Positions 12,074 through 24,231 of a stretch of 64,000 bases of DNA are shown here, one piece after another. The DNA comes from Kalaharituber pfeilii (lineage: Eukaryota; Ascomycota; Pezizomycetes; Pezizales; Pezizaceae), in assembly GCA_015179045.1 (NCBI GenBank), contig WHUZ01000031.1, positions 186,001 to 250,000 on the forward strand, in the 5' to 3' direction. Numbering within the stretch: the first letter of the stretch is position 1; every line of letters starts with the position of its first letter. A program made the position numbers and the translations under genes. The notes beneath the pieces are model-generated. The model did not search any database, was not told the origin of the DNA, and saw only the letters and a list, made by a program, of their open reading frames with translations.

Positions 12074-13141
12074 TGTGCAAATAGATGTAGACGTATGGGT
12101 TGGTATAGAAGACAAATAAGAATAATTTCAGGGTATCATAGAGCTCTATATTTCCACGAAAAGGACAAAGAACATACTAGATAGGAGAGGACGTTCATCG
12201 ATATATACAAGACACATATGATATGCCAGTCACCAACAAGGAGATGCTCAAACCCAATTAATACCTTCGACGGCCTATTAGATAGGAGTTTTTGCTGTAC
12301 CAAGCTGATTCCCCTTGTGCAAAGCAACAGGAGACATTCCTCGCCTCGCCCCCTATATGCTGCAAATACGCAGTTCTCCGGTCTTAAGTGTGCATCCAAC
12401 ACTTCAGATAACCATGAAACTACACAACCTGAGCGAGTTTATAGCGAGAGGGGCTCGAGCAGAACTCCAAGAAGGCAAAGGGTGAAGCATTTGCAGGCAA
12501 CTAGGAGGATAGCACTCCTTTGCGGCCCTGGTAATTACGTTACCCATACATGCACCTGCTGCTCCAAGGTTGTTTAGGAGTAAAGGATAAAGAAAGAGCA
12601 GTAGTAAGTTCGTGAGTTTCGAGTTCGATGGGCCTGTATCTCATCTCTGATCTCACGCTCTTGAGGCGCTTGTGAGCATGTGTTTATGGAAGACCCAATA
12701 GAAGCGACTTGTCGCACGGGTCAATGCGAGCGAAATTAGAGACAGTGGCGCTCTATTCAGGCCCATATATGGTTAGCTCCATTAACCCGTATTTGGAAGT
12801 ATGTACTCTTTCCTATCGCACATGCGCTCACATCGCTTACACCTCGATATACCTCAGGATAATTAAACCCTCTCTGCACAAATGGTTTCACGTGCTAAGA
12901 ATAAGGGGTTTCAAGCTCACGGATAATCTTGTCATGGCTGGAATTTCTTTCACCCGAGCTCAATTAAGTACTTTAAGAAAAATTAATATCACTATCCAAA
13001 TAGTGATGCTCTATCTGATATAACAGGAATCTCAGGGAAGAAGCTTTAGGCAAGGAGCTTAATACTCCGGGCTCGCCAGAACAATACACTGCTCAGTTGA
13101 AAGGATTGCGAGATCCACCACTCATGAAAAATCATCATGCA
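12074..13141. other. Intergenic between STE3 and NHX1 (tandem, both leftward)
   Basis: About 1.07 kb holding the STE3 promoter and the NHX1 3' flank. A TGAAAC core, the half-site recognised by Ste12 proteins, occurs near 12414, about 340 bp upstream of STE3. A six-base match is weak evidence. No other gene is seen. Confidence 0.5.
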
Positions 13142-15444
13142 TTAAGCTGGCCCTCCTCCATCCCCATGCGGCCCTTTACTGTTCAGTAATAACCGTGGTT
13201 TTATATAACTCTCATCCAGTTGTCTGAACCACTCTGCGTGGTCTTCTGTCGAACTTGTCAACAGTCCTGTCAATTGACTGATGGCATTCCCCGCCGACAA
13301 ACCAGACCCAAATGTACCACCTGTGCTGCCATTGTTGTTGCTGCTACTGGCCGGACCAGCTGCACTACTGCTTTCCTCCGCGTGAGCACGCTCCATGCTT
13401 CTTGCCCGTGATCTTGGTGGCATTGGAGGCAAATCGCCATCACTGTCATATTCATCCCTTGGACTTGTCAAATCTTGACTCGAACTTGACGTAGGGAAAC
13501 TTGCATTCCGCTGGAGGCCACCTCTGAAGGGACTTGATCTCCCTGATGTTCTAGAAGCTGGGCGGTCAATGGGTGCTGTGGATTGTTGGCTATACGCACC
13601 TCCACTTGCACCCATGGAGCCCAGTGGTAGTGAGCCATCAACAAGTGCAGGTCGCTTGCGATATGGAGTCGCCTCAATATCGAACTCGTCGTCGCTTTCG
13701 ATATCCTCAGCGACTCCAGTTCTAATTCCAAGTATTTCAAGCATCCTGGCTGTTGTTCCTCCAAAAACAATCACAGTCAACACCACGACGACAAGAATTG
13801 TCATACGTAGGGCTGAAGCGTTCTTTCCTGTAAGGCTTGCTGCCAATGCTACACCAACAGCTCCACGAAGTCCCGCCCAAAATAACATTGCCTGATAAGC
13901 ATGAGGCAACTCCTCTACTACCGGCCTACCTCGCTTCCGTGCGCGGAAAGCTATTGTCGCATTGATGAGCTTTGAAAGCGGGAAGACTGCAGCCCATCGA
14001 GCTATGCATATGGCGACCACTGTCATAATAATGAATAAAGGCTTGAAATGAATTTCATCCTCTGTGAAAAGAGATAGGCCAAGGTATATAAAAATGAAGT
14101 TCTCGGAAAGCTGTGCAAGGACCTGGAAGAGGTATTTTGTGGTGAGTTGCGTACGACGAGACATATTATAGTAAGCGTAATGTTTGAGAGTAATCCCACA
14201 AAACAATAGCGAGACGATTCCTGTTCCAGTCAGTATAATGAAGTAGACCGAACGTCACAGTACATATTGATCAACTTACCGGACATTCGGCATCCATTCG
14301 AGAAGAAATAAGACGCATAAGCAACTAATAAGATAAGGCAAGACTCGATCCTCGGAAATCTCCTGATATATGTATGCTTCAATAGTAAAGCAGTGCAAAT
14401 CCCAACTACTACCCCTATCGTGAGTGATGCCATGAACACCACGAAAAAAATCCCAATACCCTTGAATAAACTAGTAATATTTGCATGTCCATGGAACTGC
14501 TGTGCAGTCTCGAACATGACAATTGCAACTGCGTCATTGAGGATACTCTCGCCAAAAATGACTGTGTATAGCTTGGGGTCGACTTTGTAGGTATTGAAAA
14601 TTGCCAAAATAGTAACCGGATCCGTTGCGGAAAGGGTAGCACCGACACAAATTGCCTCGACAAAGGAAATACTGAGACCGTCTAAGTGTAGCAAAGACCA
14701 CAAAAATAACAAAACGCTGTGGTTCAGTTAGTCGTTACAACAACTGTGAGACCTATATTTCAAGATACATACCCAACAACGATAGCGGATATAAAGGTTC
14801 CAGCAAACGCAAAGGTCAGAATCGTGCTAATATTTCGGAAAAAGTTCGCCTTAATACAGTCAGCTTCTCTGAATAAACCATTAGCAATCAAAAGAATGTG
14901 TACAAACCTGGTGTAATTCATATCCAGAATTGAGGATGATAGGGGGAAGTAACAAGTTGAAGAAGAACTGGTAGTCAAATTTCATGAGGTCTTGAATGTA
15001 CCTATTACCGGTCGCTCGGATGACAAGGCCAACAAACATTCCTGCAAGAAGTTGCTCAGCAAAGCACCGATCCCGTGAGTTAGGCAAGATTACTTACCAG
15101 CAAATATAGACAAAACTGTTTCATGTACCGCTTGTATCTTCTTCAATTGCAAGTAGTAACTTGCAAAGAGAGCAGTACAGAGCAAAGCGACCAATATGAA
15201 GAGCACCCATGATGAGAATATCTCCTTCTCGGGATTCGACGGTTCTGCTGGTTCGAGTACGACGATTAGATCCGCGCCGACAAGCTTGCAGCAGTTAAAG
15301 TAGTAACTGACCTTGATTGTCAGGGTCTTCGGCTTCCCGTTCTATATGCTCATGTTAGCAGCTACTAGCGATGACACGATATTGGACTAAGACGACAAAG
15401 CGATCGCACTTACTTAACAGGCTGGCTATTAGTTCATACGACAT
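13142..15444 (-). CDS. NHX1: Endosomal/vacuolar Na+(K+)/H+ exchanger, NHX1/NHE family (CPA1)
   Basis: Seven exons in perfect phase: 15444-15414, 15341-15312, 15244-15098, 15041-14908, 14849-14773, 14716-14280, 14220-13142; 644 residues. Exons 1 and 2 are only 31 and 30 nt. Hallmarks in order: KEIFSSWVLFILVALL (TM1), VHETVLSIFAGMFVGLVIR, FFFNLLLPPIILNSGYELHQ (the amiloride-site segment of NHE proteins), ATLSATDPVTILAIF, FGESILNDAVAIVMFE (the ND ion-binding pair), GIVSLLFCGITLKHY, LAQLSENFIFIYLGLSLF and FWAGLRGAVGVALA. A long Ser/Pro-rich tail ends WFRQLDESYIKPRLL. It exchanges lumenal H+ for cytosolic Na+ or K+ in late endosomes and vacuoles. The start could be an upstream in-frame Met (15564). 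An 18-G tract lies about 140 bp upstream. Confidence 0.95.
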
Positions 15445-16980
15445 GGGGGGTAGGATGTCGCAAAAATTATGCCCTGCCAAAATGCTGCCTGACAGTAGCT
15501 TGTTGGCCCGAGGGAAGGAATCCAGATGGGGGTGGGGCTGGTGGGGTATTCGCTGTGGGAACAACTTGCGGTAGGTGGGGGGTGGGGGGGGGGGGGGGGG
15601 GATGCGATGTTGCGCTGTGCTGGGTGATGGGTGCGGTTCGCAGGTTGGTGGTGAGCACGGGTAGGAGCTCTTGACTAGTAGCTATGATACTGTGGCTCGG
15701 AGGGTGAGAAGCTTAAGGCGGCTGCCGCCAGCTACAACGTGTGTTCAGGAAACGCCTTCGGGCGATCTCCCTGCACCAGCGCAAACATCAAACAGACTAG
15801 CATAATCTCAACGGCTCTATTGTCTTATGCAGCTGGGAGCCGGCCGAGACACTGTGGAAGCAATAAGGTTGGCAGTGCCGCCTGTCTCAACGTTGCCTAG
15901 CCTCGTCGGCGGCGGCCCCCTGATCACGACTCACGCCCTGCCATATTGCCATATTGCCAGGAGGAACGAAGCTGCACAGGTCTGCTGCGGTGCGCCGCGA
16001 GAGCTCGGCGCGACGGCGGGAAGACAGCGTGCTTGTAGTAAGTGGCGCCTTCAAATCATAACACCTTCTGTCCGGGCTCCGGGACTGTATACGTAGCCTC
16101 AGCATTCCGGCTTATACCTGCGCATACCAGATCAGAGCACAAGCTTATGCATATCATACGCCCACCAGACCGCACCCTGACCATACTTACTTACAGTAGG
16201 TGTTGATGAGTGAGCTACGTAGCATCAGCTTTCACCTATCTCCATATGGCTAGTCCCGTAACTTACCACATGGCTGCATCTTGGCGAACTGGAGCTCAGT
16301 GGCACATACTATATGTACCTCCTCCCCGCCCGCATAACTGGTGGCAGGTATGATAGTATACAAGTAGGAAGGAAATCCCGTGCCCCCAGTCTGGCGTGAG
16401 AACATGCTCCGTCATTTAATCCCATTGTGTCCCATGATTCCGAAGACATATTACCCTTTCTCGTTTACCACTCCGATGGGCATCGAGAAGCTTATTGTAT
16501 ACATTAATCTAAGTCATCACCCCTCAAAGAAGTGCTTACAAATACTCTCGGCACTGGCATGAGACTACTCGGCACTGTGGTGTGGTGCAGCGGCGGTCGG
16601 AGATATGAGCAGCTGCCGAAACGAGAAATTTCGGGAGGAAAGGCGAAGTGCTTCATCGATTTATTGGAGCGGGAGATCAACCCCCAGTCTCGAATCAACT
16701 CCGCTTTACAACCTATCTACATATTATCCTGAAAAATACATTTGAGTGCGTTAAGACAATTCTCACAGCACCAGTCTACTTCATGTTCTTATGATGCCAA
16801 ATCTAAACCAGGTTGCAGTCGGATGATGTTAGCACGTCAGTGGGGCTGGTTGGTACAAGCAAGTGAATATGAGTAGGCACCCCTCTTTCGTCAACTGGAG
16901 CATCTCTTGCTAACCTCCACTTGAGTAGAGAATTAGACTGATCCGACAAGGAGCGATTCCAAAAGTAAACGGGGAAGTCA
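15445..16980. other. Intergenic, NHX1 upstream region
   Basis: Includes the likely NHX1 promoter and a poly-G tract (15575-15601). Open frames on both strands overlap one another and match nothing recognised. A frame reading KREISGGKAKCFIDLLEREI at 16619-16680 looks mildly protein-like but has no clear start. Confidence 0.45.
15575..15601. repeat. Poly-G tract
   Basis: A broken G run ending in 18 consecutive G, about 140 bp upstream of the NHX1 start (poly-C on the NHX1 sense strand). Confidence 0.9.
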
Positions 16981-16983
16981 ACA

Positions 16984-17400
16984 TAGGATGCTCAGATTAT
17001 TTCTGAGGCCAGGTGTCTCGTTCGATTTTCTGGATCACAAGCCATCGGAGAGTTCTACATGCGTGATAGGGTTGAAGAGATTACTAGAAAGAAAACTTAT
17101 AATCTGAAGGACGACGTGCAGGCTCTTCAAATGGTTGAGACTATCGCATCGCCGAAGTGAGGAATTAGCACCAGTCAAGTATGGCTTGAAGCACAATTTG
17201 AGCTACCAACTGTGATGATAATGACCCGCATGAAGTTGACTCGTCCGGATCTGAAGTCTTGATGGCTTCTCCTATGTCACCTTTCACCTAGGCAGAGTGA
17301 GTTTAATTGAGCTGTCAAGCCTTACAATTATTTTAGATGGTTTAAGTCAGAACTATCAAAGTCAAGTTAGATGGGGTAAAAGGAGAGACTCGAAAATTCT
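16984..17400 (+). pseudogene. Possible decayed coding sequence of unknown origin
   Basis: One frame runs stop to stop for about 57 codons and looks protein-like (VRFSGSQAIGEFYMRDRVEE followed by ITRKKTYNLKDDVQALQMVE). After the stop at 17158-17160, WLEAQFELPTVMI and FWDELSKGGEIQG are readable in broken frames. I do not recognise the family. A retroelement or transposase relic would fit its place in a repeat-bearing gap. Confidence 0.3.
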
Positions 17401-18405
17401 GGGATGAGTTAAGCAAAGGTGGAGAAATTCAAGGGCATACATATGGTGTCTACTTACTAGCCAGCGTCTGGTTACGAGACTACCTACTTACCTGCTAGAG
17501 AAGAACTAATTTCTGGTAGTATGTACTGCCTTATTGGGAAGCGACGCCAAGGCCCTGATGATTAGTCTTCTGAAAACAACTATTGAGAATTGGCTAGCGT
17601 GACACATGGAGGATATCTTCTTCTGCGACTACAGTCTCGAACTCACAACTCACAACAATACGTATCAACTAGTCACGAGACTGCAACCTACTAAAAATTC
17701 TCTTCCGCCGAATGGTCTAGTTGCGAGGGGTAGACACTATCACTCACAAATATTGCATTTGGAGTATTAAACCGTATACATCTCCACTCACAAGAAAGCT
17801 ACTTCACAGAAAGCAAGCTTGCTAGTCGGCTACTTCCAAAACATAACGGCGAATCCTCGACAGGCACTCAGGCATGGACCAGAGCGCCGCTTCACAGATC
17901 TGCATAACGGTCGAAGGAACAAGTGCGGATTACCGTTGGATCATTGGGCTACCTGTTCATTAATACGATGCAGTCCCACTGGGCTTGCTTGTTGGGAATT
18001 GCGCAATGTCTGAAGTCTAGGCATGAATCAAATCTAAAAGATTTGAGACCAGTATCACTGATATCTCAACCAGAAAACAAATATCCACCAGTCATCGTGG
18101 AATGGGCTATTTTTCAAGAAAGTATGTGATACATCCAACGGCGGTACCACCTTGCGGATTTTCATGGCATAGGACTCGGTACTCCGCGTCTGACTGAACA
18201 GTACTCTCAAGGTCTCAAGGCGGCTATATTAACAAGGAGAGCGTATAGTGACGATGATGCCCTTAGAAATCTCACAGCAATCTGGTTGCTGCAATCCGCA
18301 ATAGAGCCAGTGACTACTATAAGGACCTGCATTACGATTGACATGAGGTGGTGTTTGAGATAAATTGAGAGGCTGCTTGATGCCACCCTTGTGGGTTTGG
18401 TTCTC

Positions 18406-18485
18406 CTAGCTAGTAAAATATGTATTCGGACATAGCGCATAATGTGCATTAGTACCCCTGTCCGAATACATATTTTACTGGCTAG
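18406..18485. mobile_element. Short hairpin inverted repeat (MITE-like)
   Basis: 27-bp arms, 18406-18432 and 18459-18485, match as inverted repeats with one mismatch. The shared core is AGTAAAATATGTATTCGGAC. They flank a 26-nt centre. The 80-bp unit has no coding room and looks like a minimal non-autonomous DNA element, perhaps Tc1/mariner or pogo type. The superfamily is inference. Confidence 0.6.
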
Positions 18486-20512
18486 TACTCCATACCCACT
18501 TGCATTAAGCTGTTATTCCCCACATCTGTCAACCCCTTCCACTTAGGCTATCCATTTGGGAATATTTCTGTAATAATGTACCCTGAACCTTGCAACAGAG
18601 GTCTGCACACTACGTACATACAAAGTGGTTTCTAGACTGGAACCCTTTCGTACAATGTTGATACTCGAGTTAAGAGCGCACAGGCTCCATGCTAGGTAGA
18701 GTGCCTGGTCCGAAAGAAACGTGTTTTTGATAAGATGGTTGATCTTCACTTTGACATATGACAGCTAGGTAAAACAACTGCCGCAATTTGAACCTTCATA
18801 TCTTTCATTGGAGATTGATACGCCACATTCGAGTCGAATGACGCGAAGATAATAATAAAAAGGCAATCCCTAGGAACCCTTCTGTGCGAGTCGTAGCCTA
18901 CTTCCATCTATAAGCGCTGCAGGATAAGGGCTCAATGGACGAGTATTCAGCATAGGAGTTCTCAGGACCTTCGGCAATACGTGAAGACCCAGTGCACAAT
19001 CGATGACCGAGCACATGAGCCACCAATCCACATCCCTGAGCGACTTACCCTAATTCGATAACGGATAATCCATTATTTCTCTGGTACTACTTTTACTTTC
19101 ACCCATTGGGACAGTGCCTGATCCTTGACCTTGACGTCTCTCGGTTATGAACGAATTCTCCGAGGGGTGGACAACACGGGGGCTGAGTTATCCTGAAACT
19201 CGACGATCTGTGCACAAAGATGTAAAAGGAAATCTGTGGACAAATTATTCATCTGTTACAACAACGAGAACTGCTTGCAGTGGGGTTACCACCCTGAAGC
19301 GGTATAGTTTCCACAGCGATGGAGTACCTTGAAACAGTCCAGTTCTACCAAACAAATACAGAGAACCATTATCGAGTCTTAATGCTGGAGCGGTAGTGAT
19401 TTGCTGGATCGGATGCAACATATGCAAACTGCACCGAGGTTCTTTCATCATGGCCACCCTTTTACTACTTTGGACCAAGACCAATGGGAGTTAATTTGGT
19501 ACGTCAGTGAACTGCATCCTCTCATATTGCGCATTGCGTTCTGAGGTTAGCAATGATGCGCGTACTACTCGCGACAGCATGTGGATACCTTCTCTGTAGT
19601 GGCTCCTTCGTCTATTTATTTACTACCTAAACTAATTTTCTACCAGAAGTATTATTTTTTCGTAAAGGTAAAAAACACTCACAAGCAAACATCGATTGCT
19701 GGTATATAGAAAGATTGATAGTACTACAAGGTATTCGAATTACGCTTTAAATGTCATCAGCCTAATACAACAGCGGCATCAAACAGCCGAAATAGTACAA
19801 TAGCATTGATTAGTCAGGGTGGGACTTCTGCTTGGTACGTTGTCGCATTCTTTCGCCGTCGGATTTACATCGCAAGGAATGCCATGTTCAGTGGGCTTGC
19901 TTGATGCTACTAATTGAAGTGGAGATCGGCGCCTAGTCCTAGCAAATATAGTACGAGAAAAAAAATTTTTTTTTAAGCAAATACCTACTCGAACCAATTA
20001 GCACCCTTTCTGCAGTAATCAGCTTTTTATATCCTGATTACATTTACGGAAGCTTACGGATTTGGCGAGCAACCTCAACTAGCACTGGATTGGACATCCC
20101 ATATATTGATGGTATCGTCATGCTGATCTTCAGCGAATCCCATTTCAATGTGTTCAGCGGTCCACTGCTATCCAGGTGTTTGCGATTACCAGCTCATACC
20201 CTTCTTGCAATTATTCTGTACCATTTGCCTTCGTCTATTGTGCTTGACTTTTAGGATATCGGTGCAAACGTTAGTGACTCGAACCAGGGCGTGCCAGCAG
20301 CTCTGGGCGGTGTGGCTGCAAGCTACTTCATCCAATCAGAAATAAGATGCAGGCGCTAGCGCATGCAAGAGTCCTGTGTGCCTCGTCACTGGGGAACGAG
20401 GCGACTACTGGGCGTTATCCAGCAGGCCCTGGCGGTGCTAGCCGACTGCTATTTCTGGGACAAATAACAGATCTGCTGATGGCCTACTTTTTGTTGTTGC
20501 CACTACAGTTTG

Positions 20513-20530
20513 CACGACGTCGACGTCGTG
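20513..20530. repeat. 18-bp perfect palindrome
   Basis: CACGACGTCGACGTCGTG equals its own reverse complement and contains nested GACGTC and GTCGAC. It lies in the gap about 1.6 kb upstream of STE12. Function unknown. Confidence 0.8.
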
Positions 20531-22022
20531 GTACATGCATAATACAATCTGCATTTACTCGGGCAGCGCACAAAGAAAAGAGTCGTGAGCCCTTTCACGG
20601 GATTATCACGGCAGGACTAATTTGTGTCGGCTTGCTGCGTTTTTTTTTTATCAATGCTTGAGAAAAAGGCAAGTCTCCATTTGTGCTCCCAAACGTAGCG
20701 CAAGGGCTGAACATGCGAAGAACCTGCTTTCAACTATCGTCGGCGATGGGACAGCAACCTTCAGAATTGATGGCAGGGTTTGGTTTGCATAACTATTACT
20801 TACTGGCTTTCAAGTTCCTTGCCACTTGGCGAACGTATGCATCCTGTATGTGCTAAGCTCACGAACGGGAGCTAACATAAATAATTTAAGTACCATGATA
20901 TTTCCCAATATAGCGCTATTAGTGTCACGTTGCTGAGAAATGCTTTTTGACTAGCAAACGAATCATATTGCCATATCCTCGGATTGCGATGCGAGAATTT
21001 GCAGGGATGCCCAAGGGGATTGCCAATCCTGATGAGAGCAAGTGCGGTTTCAACTCTAGCAGAAACACCACTTGCAGCCCTTCAAGACGATCGATCTGTC
21101 TACATACCAAGCATTGCCCACACCAGGGAAAAACGATACTCACAAGCTTGACTTTAGCCTTCAGGAGTGCTCATAACGATCCAAAAAGAAGTGTACCCAA
21201 AGGTCAGTGGCCTGGATCCCTTGCAAGTAGGACAATTCTCTAACGGAGGCTCCCGCAGTCGTTACTGTTTCAACTGCCCCTTTTTGAACCTCAAACTCGG
21301 GACGAGGCCTGTACGCTCTTGTGAACGGTCCATTATCACCGGCAAGTTGATAGCGCTATCCTAGTCGCTTTTCTATCTGTGCCTTCTTCCTTCCTTTAGA
21401 GCTTCGGCCTAAATCTCTTGTTCTGGACCGGCTTTCTTGTTGGTTCTTTGGTGTTCAAGGGATTTTGCCGACTGCTTGAGATTGCTTGTTGGCCGCTGGC
21501 CCCCAAGCAACTTCGCAAAAGTCCCCGCCTTGCACTACCTTCATAGCAGTGCCCCCTCCCCAGTCGTTGAAACTAAGCAAAGGCGAGTGGGCGAAATAAA
21601 ATATCCAGGCAGTGGGGTTGTAAAATACTTGCCAATCTCGACCCAGCCTCACCACCCAATCCACACCCACCAATCGTCTACCACCCCTTAACCGCCAACC
21701 CTTCCCGCTTACCTTGCACCCCCCCCTCCATTCCCTTCATTAACTCCGTGCATCATCTCTTTCATCCTTCGTCTCCCTTCGCCCTAGAATTCCCCTTCAG
21801 CAGCTTCACTGATCCTGTGTATTTCAGACCACAGGTTTCTTTGTTTTATTTTTTTTTACCGTCTACGCGATCAAGGGACAGGCCTTTCTCTTCGCAGGAC
21901 AACGGAGGCAGGACCCTCCCCCTTCGTTCCCTTGAAATCCACTTCACGTTCACTCCACTTGTGATTTTTTCTACGCGGCCTATTCCTTGAAGATACGATA
22001 CAGACGATAACCCTTTTCCCAA

Positions 22023-22038
22023 CACGAAACGTTTCGTG
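22023..22038. promoter_or_regulatory. Perfect palindrome with two opposed GAAAC half-sites, STE12 leader
   Basis: CACGAAACGTTTCGTG is a perfect 16-bp palindrome 52 bases before the STE12 start codon. Ste12 proteins recognise TGAAAC cores. Here two GAAAC cores face each other, preceded by C rather than T. Autoregulation is a possibility, not shown. Confidence 0.4.
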
Positions 22039-22089
22039 CCCTAATCACTATACAAGTCTGCCGGTGTGGCACGACTACTCCCGATAACC

Positions 22090-24231
22090 ATGGCACACAT
22101 GATGTATACACAGCACCCTATGACAGGTCAAAAGCCAGAGACATTCATGCTTTCTACGGAGGCTATGCAGGCTCTGCCCGAAAGCGCTCAGCGCGCCCTT
22201 CAACAAGTTGATAACTGTGAGTTAATCTTGCAAAACTGGTGAAGTTACGATGTGCGCTAACACTCCGCTTATAGTGAAATACTTCTTAATATCAGCACCC
22301 GTGGACTGGTCTCCAAATCAATACATCAGAAGATTTCTTCTACCAACAGGCGACTATGTATCCTGTGTTTTATGGTTGGTCCAATCCGGCTTCCTATTTG
22401 TCAAATCCTTCCAATGATACTAACACAAGCTTACTTTAGGAATAATCTCTTCCACATCTCTGGGACTGACATTGTGCGATGCCTGTCTTTCAGATTTCAA
22501 GCATTCGGCCGCCCGGTCAAGAACTCGAAGAAATTTGAGGAGGGTATTTTCTCCGACTTGCGGAATCTAAAAGCTGGAACCGATGCGACACTAGAGGAGC
22601 CAAAGAGCCCGTTTCTCGACTTTCTCTACAAGCAGAACTGCATCAGAACTCAGAAAAAACAGAAGGTCTTCTACTGGTACAGTGTACCTCATGATAGACT
22701 CTTTCTCGATGCACTTGAGCGTGATCTCAAGCGGGAAAAAATGGGCCAGGAGGCTACAACTGTCGCTGTGGAAGAGCCAGCTCTCTCATTCGAATTTGAT
22801 TCATCACAATCACTGTATGAGCAGCTTACAAAGGCGAATCAGGCCAACTCGTCATCGTTTTCGGCGCATGCTGCTACTCCATTCTCTACCTCAGCGTCTC
22901 CGGTTATACGGGCAATGGATTCCATGCCGCCGCCGATGATTCCTCACTCTTTATCTGTGGTACCAGATGATCTTAGCGGCATGGGCGCATATAGCACTAT
23001 TCAGGTCCCTACAACCCTGCCGCTGAAACGGGAAGATGACTTGATGGCCCAATATCCATTCGACAGAAACACCATGGCGCTAGCACGTCCTATGCACCAG
23101 CGACATGTTTCAATGCCGTCTTATCTTGAGTATTCGCCAGCGCCTTCGTTCGCATCTTCACAACTGGAGGATTATAGCACTGGCCGGGCAATCTCTTATG
23201 AACCTGTAACGCCTCCGCAACAACTCTTGCATATCCAAGAACCTCAATACATTTCTAACGATGGAACACTATATCAGTCCATTCCAGATTCCGTTCACAG
23301 TATTCTTCCAATGCCAGGCGCTGGTTACTCTACTACCCCTCGAGGTTACGGAAACAGTGTGTATACGGTGATCGAAGGTTCTCCAACGTACAAACAAAGA
23401 CGTCGTCGCTCGTCCATACCTCCAGGAGTTGCTGCTTTGACAAATGCGACAAACGCTGCCACCGGTCATAATCGCCGGTCAAGTGATCAAATTAGGAGGG
23501 CAGCTGCAGTGGTATCAGAGAATCAGGGGGGTGATTTGGATTCGGTTAATATAGGAATGCAGGTGACACAAAAAGAGATTGTGGACCTTACCTCTCGGCA
23601 TGGTACCCCGATGTCCATGTCCATGATGGAGGGAAGTCCTGCACCACATATGCTCTCGCATCATCACACGAGTCCAATGCCGCCAACTTCAAACTGTGAG
23701 CTTTCTCCGCCTGGTCATGACAGCCTAACCGGATCGCCTCTGAGGCGTCCTACAAGTCTTGTAAGACGTGCCAAGAGTGCGACAGTGATGGAGATTGGAC
23801 CCTACCCTCAAAAGTCGCATTCATGTCCAATTCCTTCATGTGGGCGACTTTTCAAAAGATTAGAGCACCTTAAAAGGTATGTACAAGTTCTATTTGTTCG
23901 CGATGGAGCATTTTTGACAAAAAGCGTCAGGCATGTTCGGACCCATACCCAGGAACGTCCATATATCTGCAACCACTGCAACAAGGCCTTCTCACGATCA
24001 GACAATCTCGCCCAGCACAGGAAGACACATGATCGTGACGCTTCAGTTTCTGCAGACCATTACGGAAATTATAGCGGTGAGGAAGACATAGACGGGGAGG
24101 AAGAAAACATCCATACCGTGGACGATGGTTCTGATGGTTCGGCAGACGGATACATGCCTCCAATGACAACTGTCGGTATGTCAAATATTATGCCAGCGCC
24201 GGCAATGGTAGCTGCTGGTTCGTATATGTGA
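22090..24231 (+). CDS. STE12: STE12 transcription factor (STE DNA-binding domain plus two C2H2 zinc fingers)
   Basis: Four exons: 22090-22216, 22275-22374, 22440-23876, 23931-24231; 654 residues. The STE domain, related to homeodomains, covers roughly residues 40-160: LKYFLISAPVDW, RRFLLPTGDYVSCVLWNN, GTDIVRCLSFRFQAFGRPVK, FLDFLYKQNCIRTQKKQKVF, WYSVPHDRLFLDALERDLKR. A long Ser/Pro/Met-rich linker follows. Finger 1 has C538, C543, H556, H560; finger 2 has C568, C571, H584, H588 (CNHCNKAFSRSDNLAQH). A basic segment, RRRRSSIP, lies mid-protein. In filamentous ascomycetes Ste12 acts in the nucleus below the Fus3/Kss1-type MAPK in mating, fusion and invasive growth. The 54-nt last intron is stop-free, in frame and falls just before H556. 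The protein ends in an acidic patch and a short hydrophobic tail. Confidence 0.97.

Larger units (their letters stand above)
17401..22022. other. Long intergenic gap upstream of STE12
   Basis: No recognised gene. It contains a hairpin MITE (18406-18485), an 18-bp perfect palindrome (20513-20530), copies of a dispersed CTRGTYACGAGACTA motif, and from about 21650 a CT-rich stretch typical of a fungal promoter and 5' leader. Open frames at 20347-20661 and 20925-21243 match nothing I know. Confidence 0.5.
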
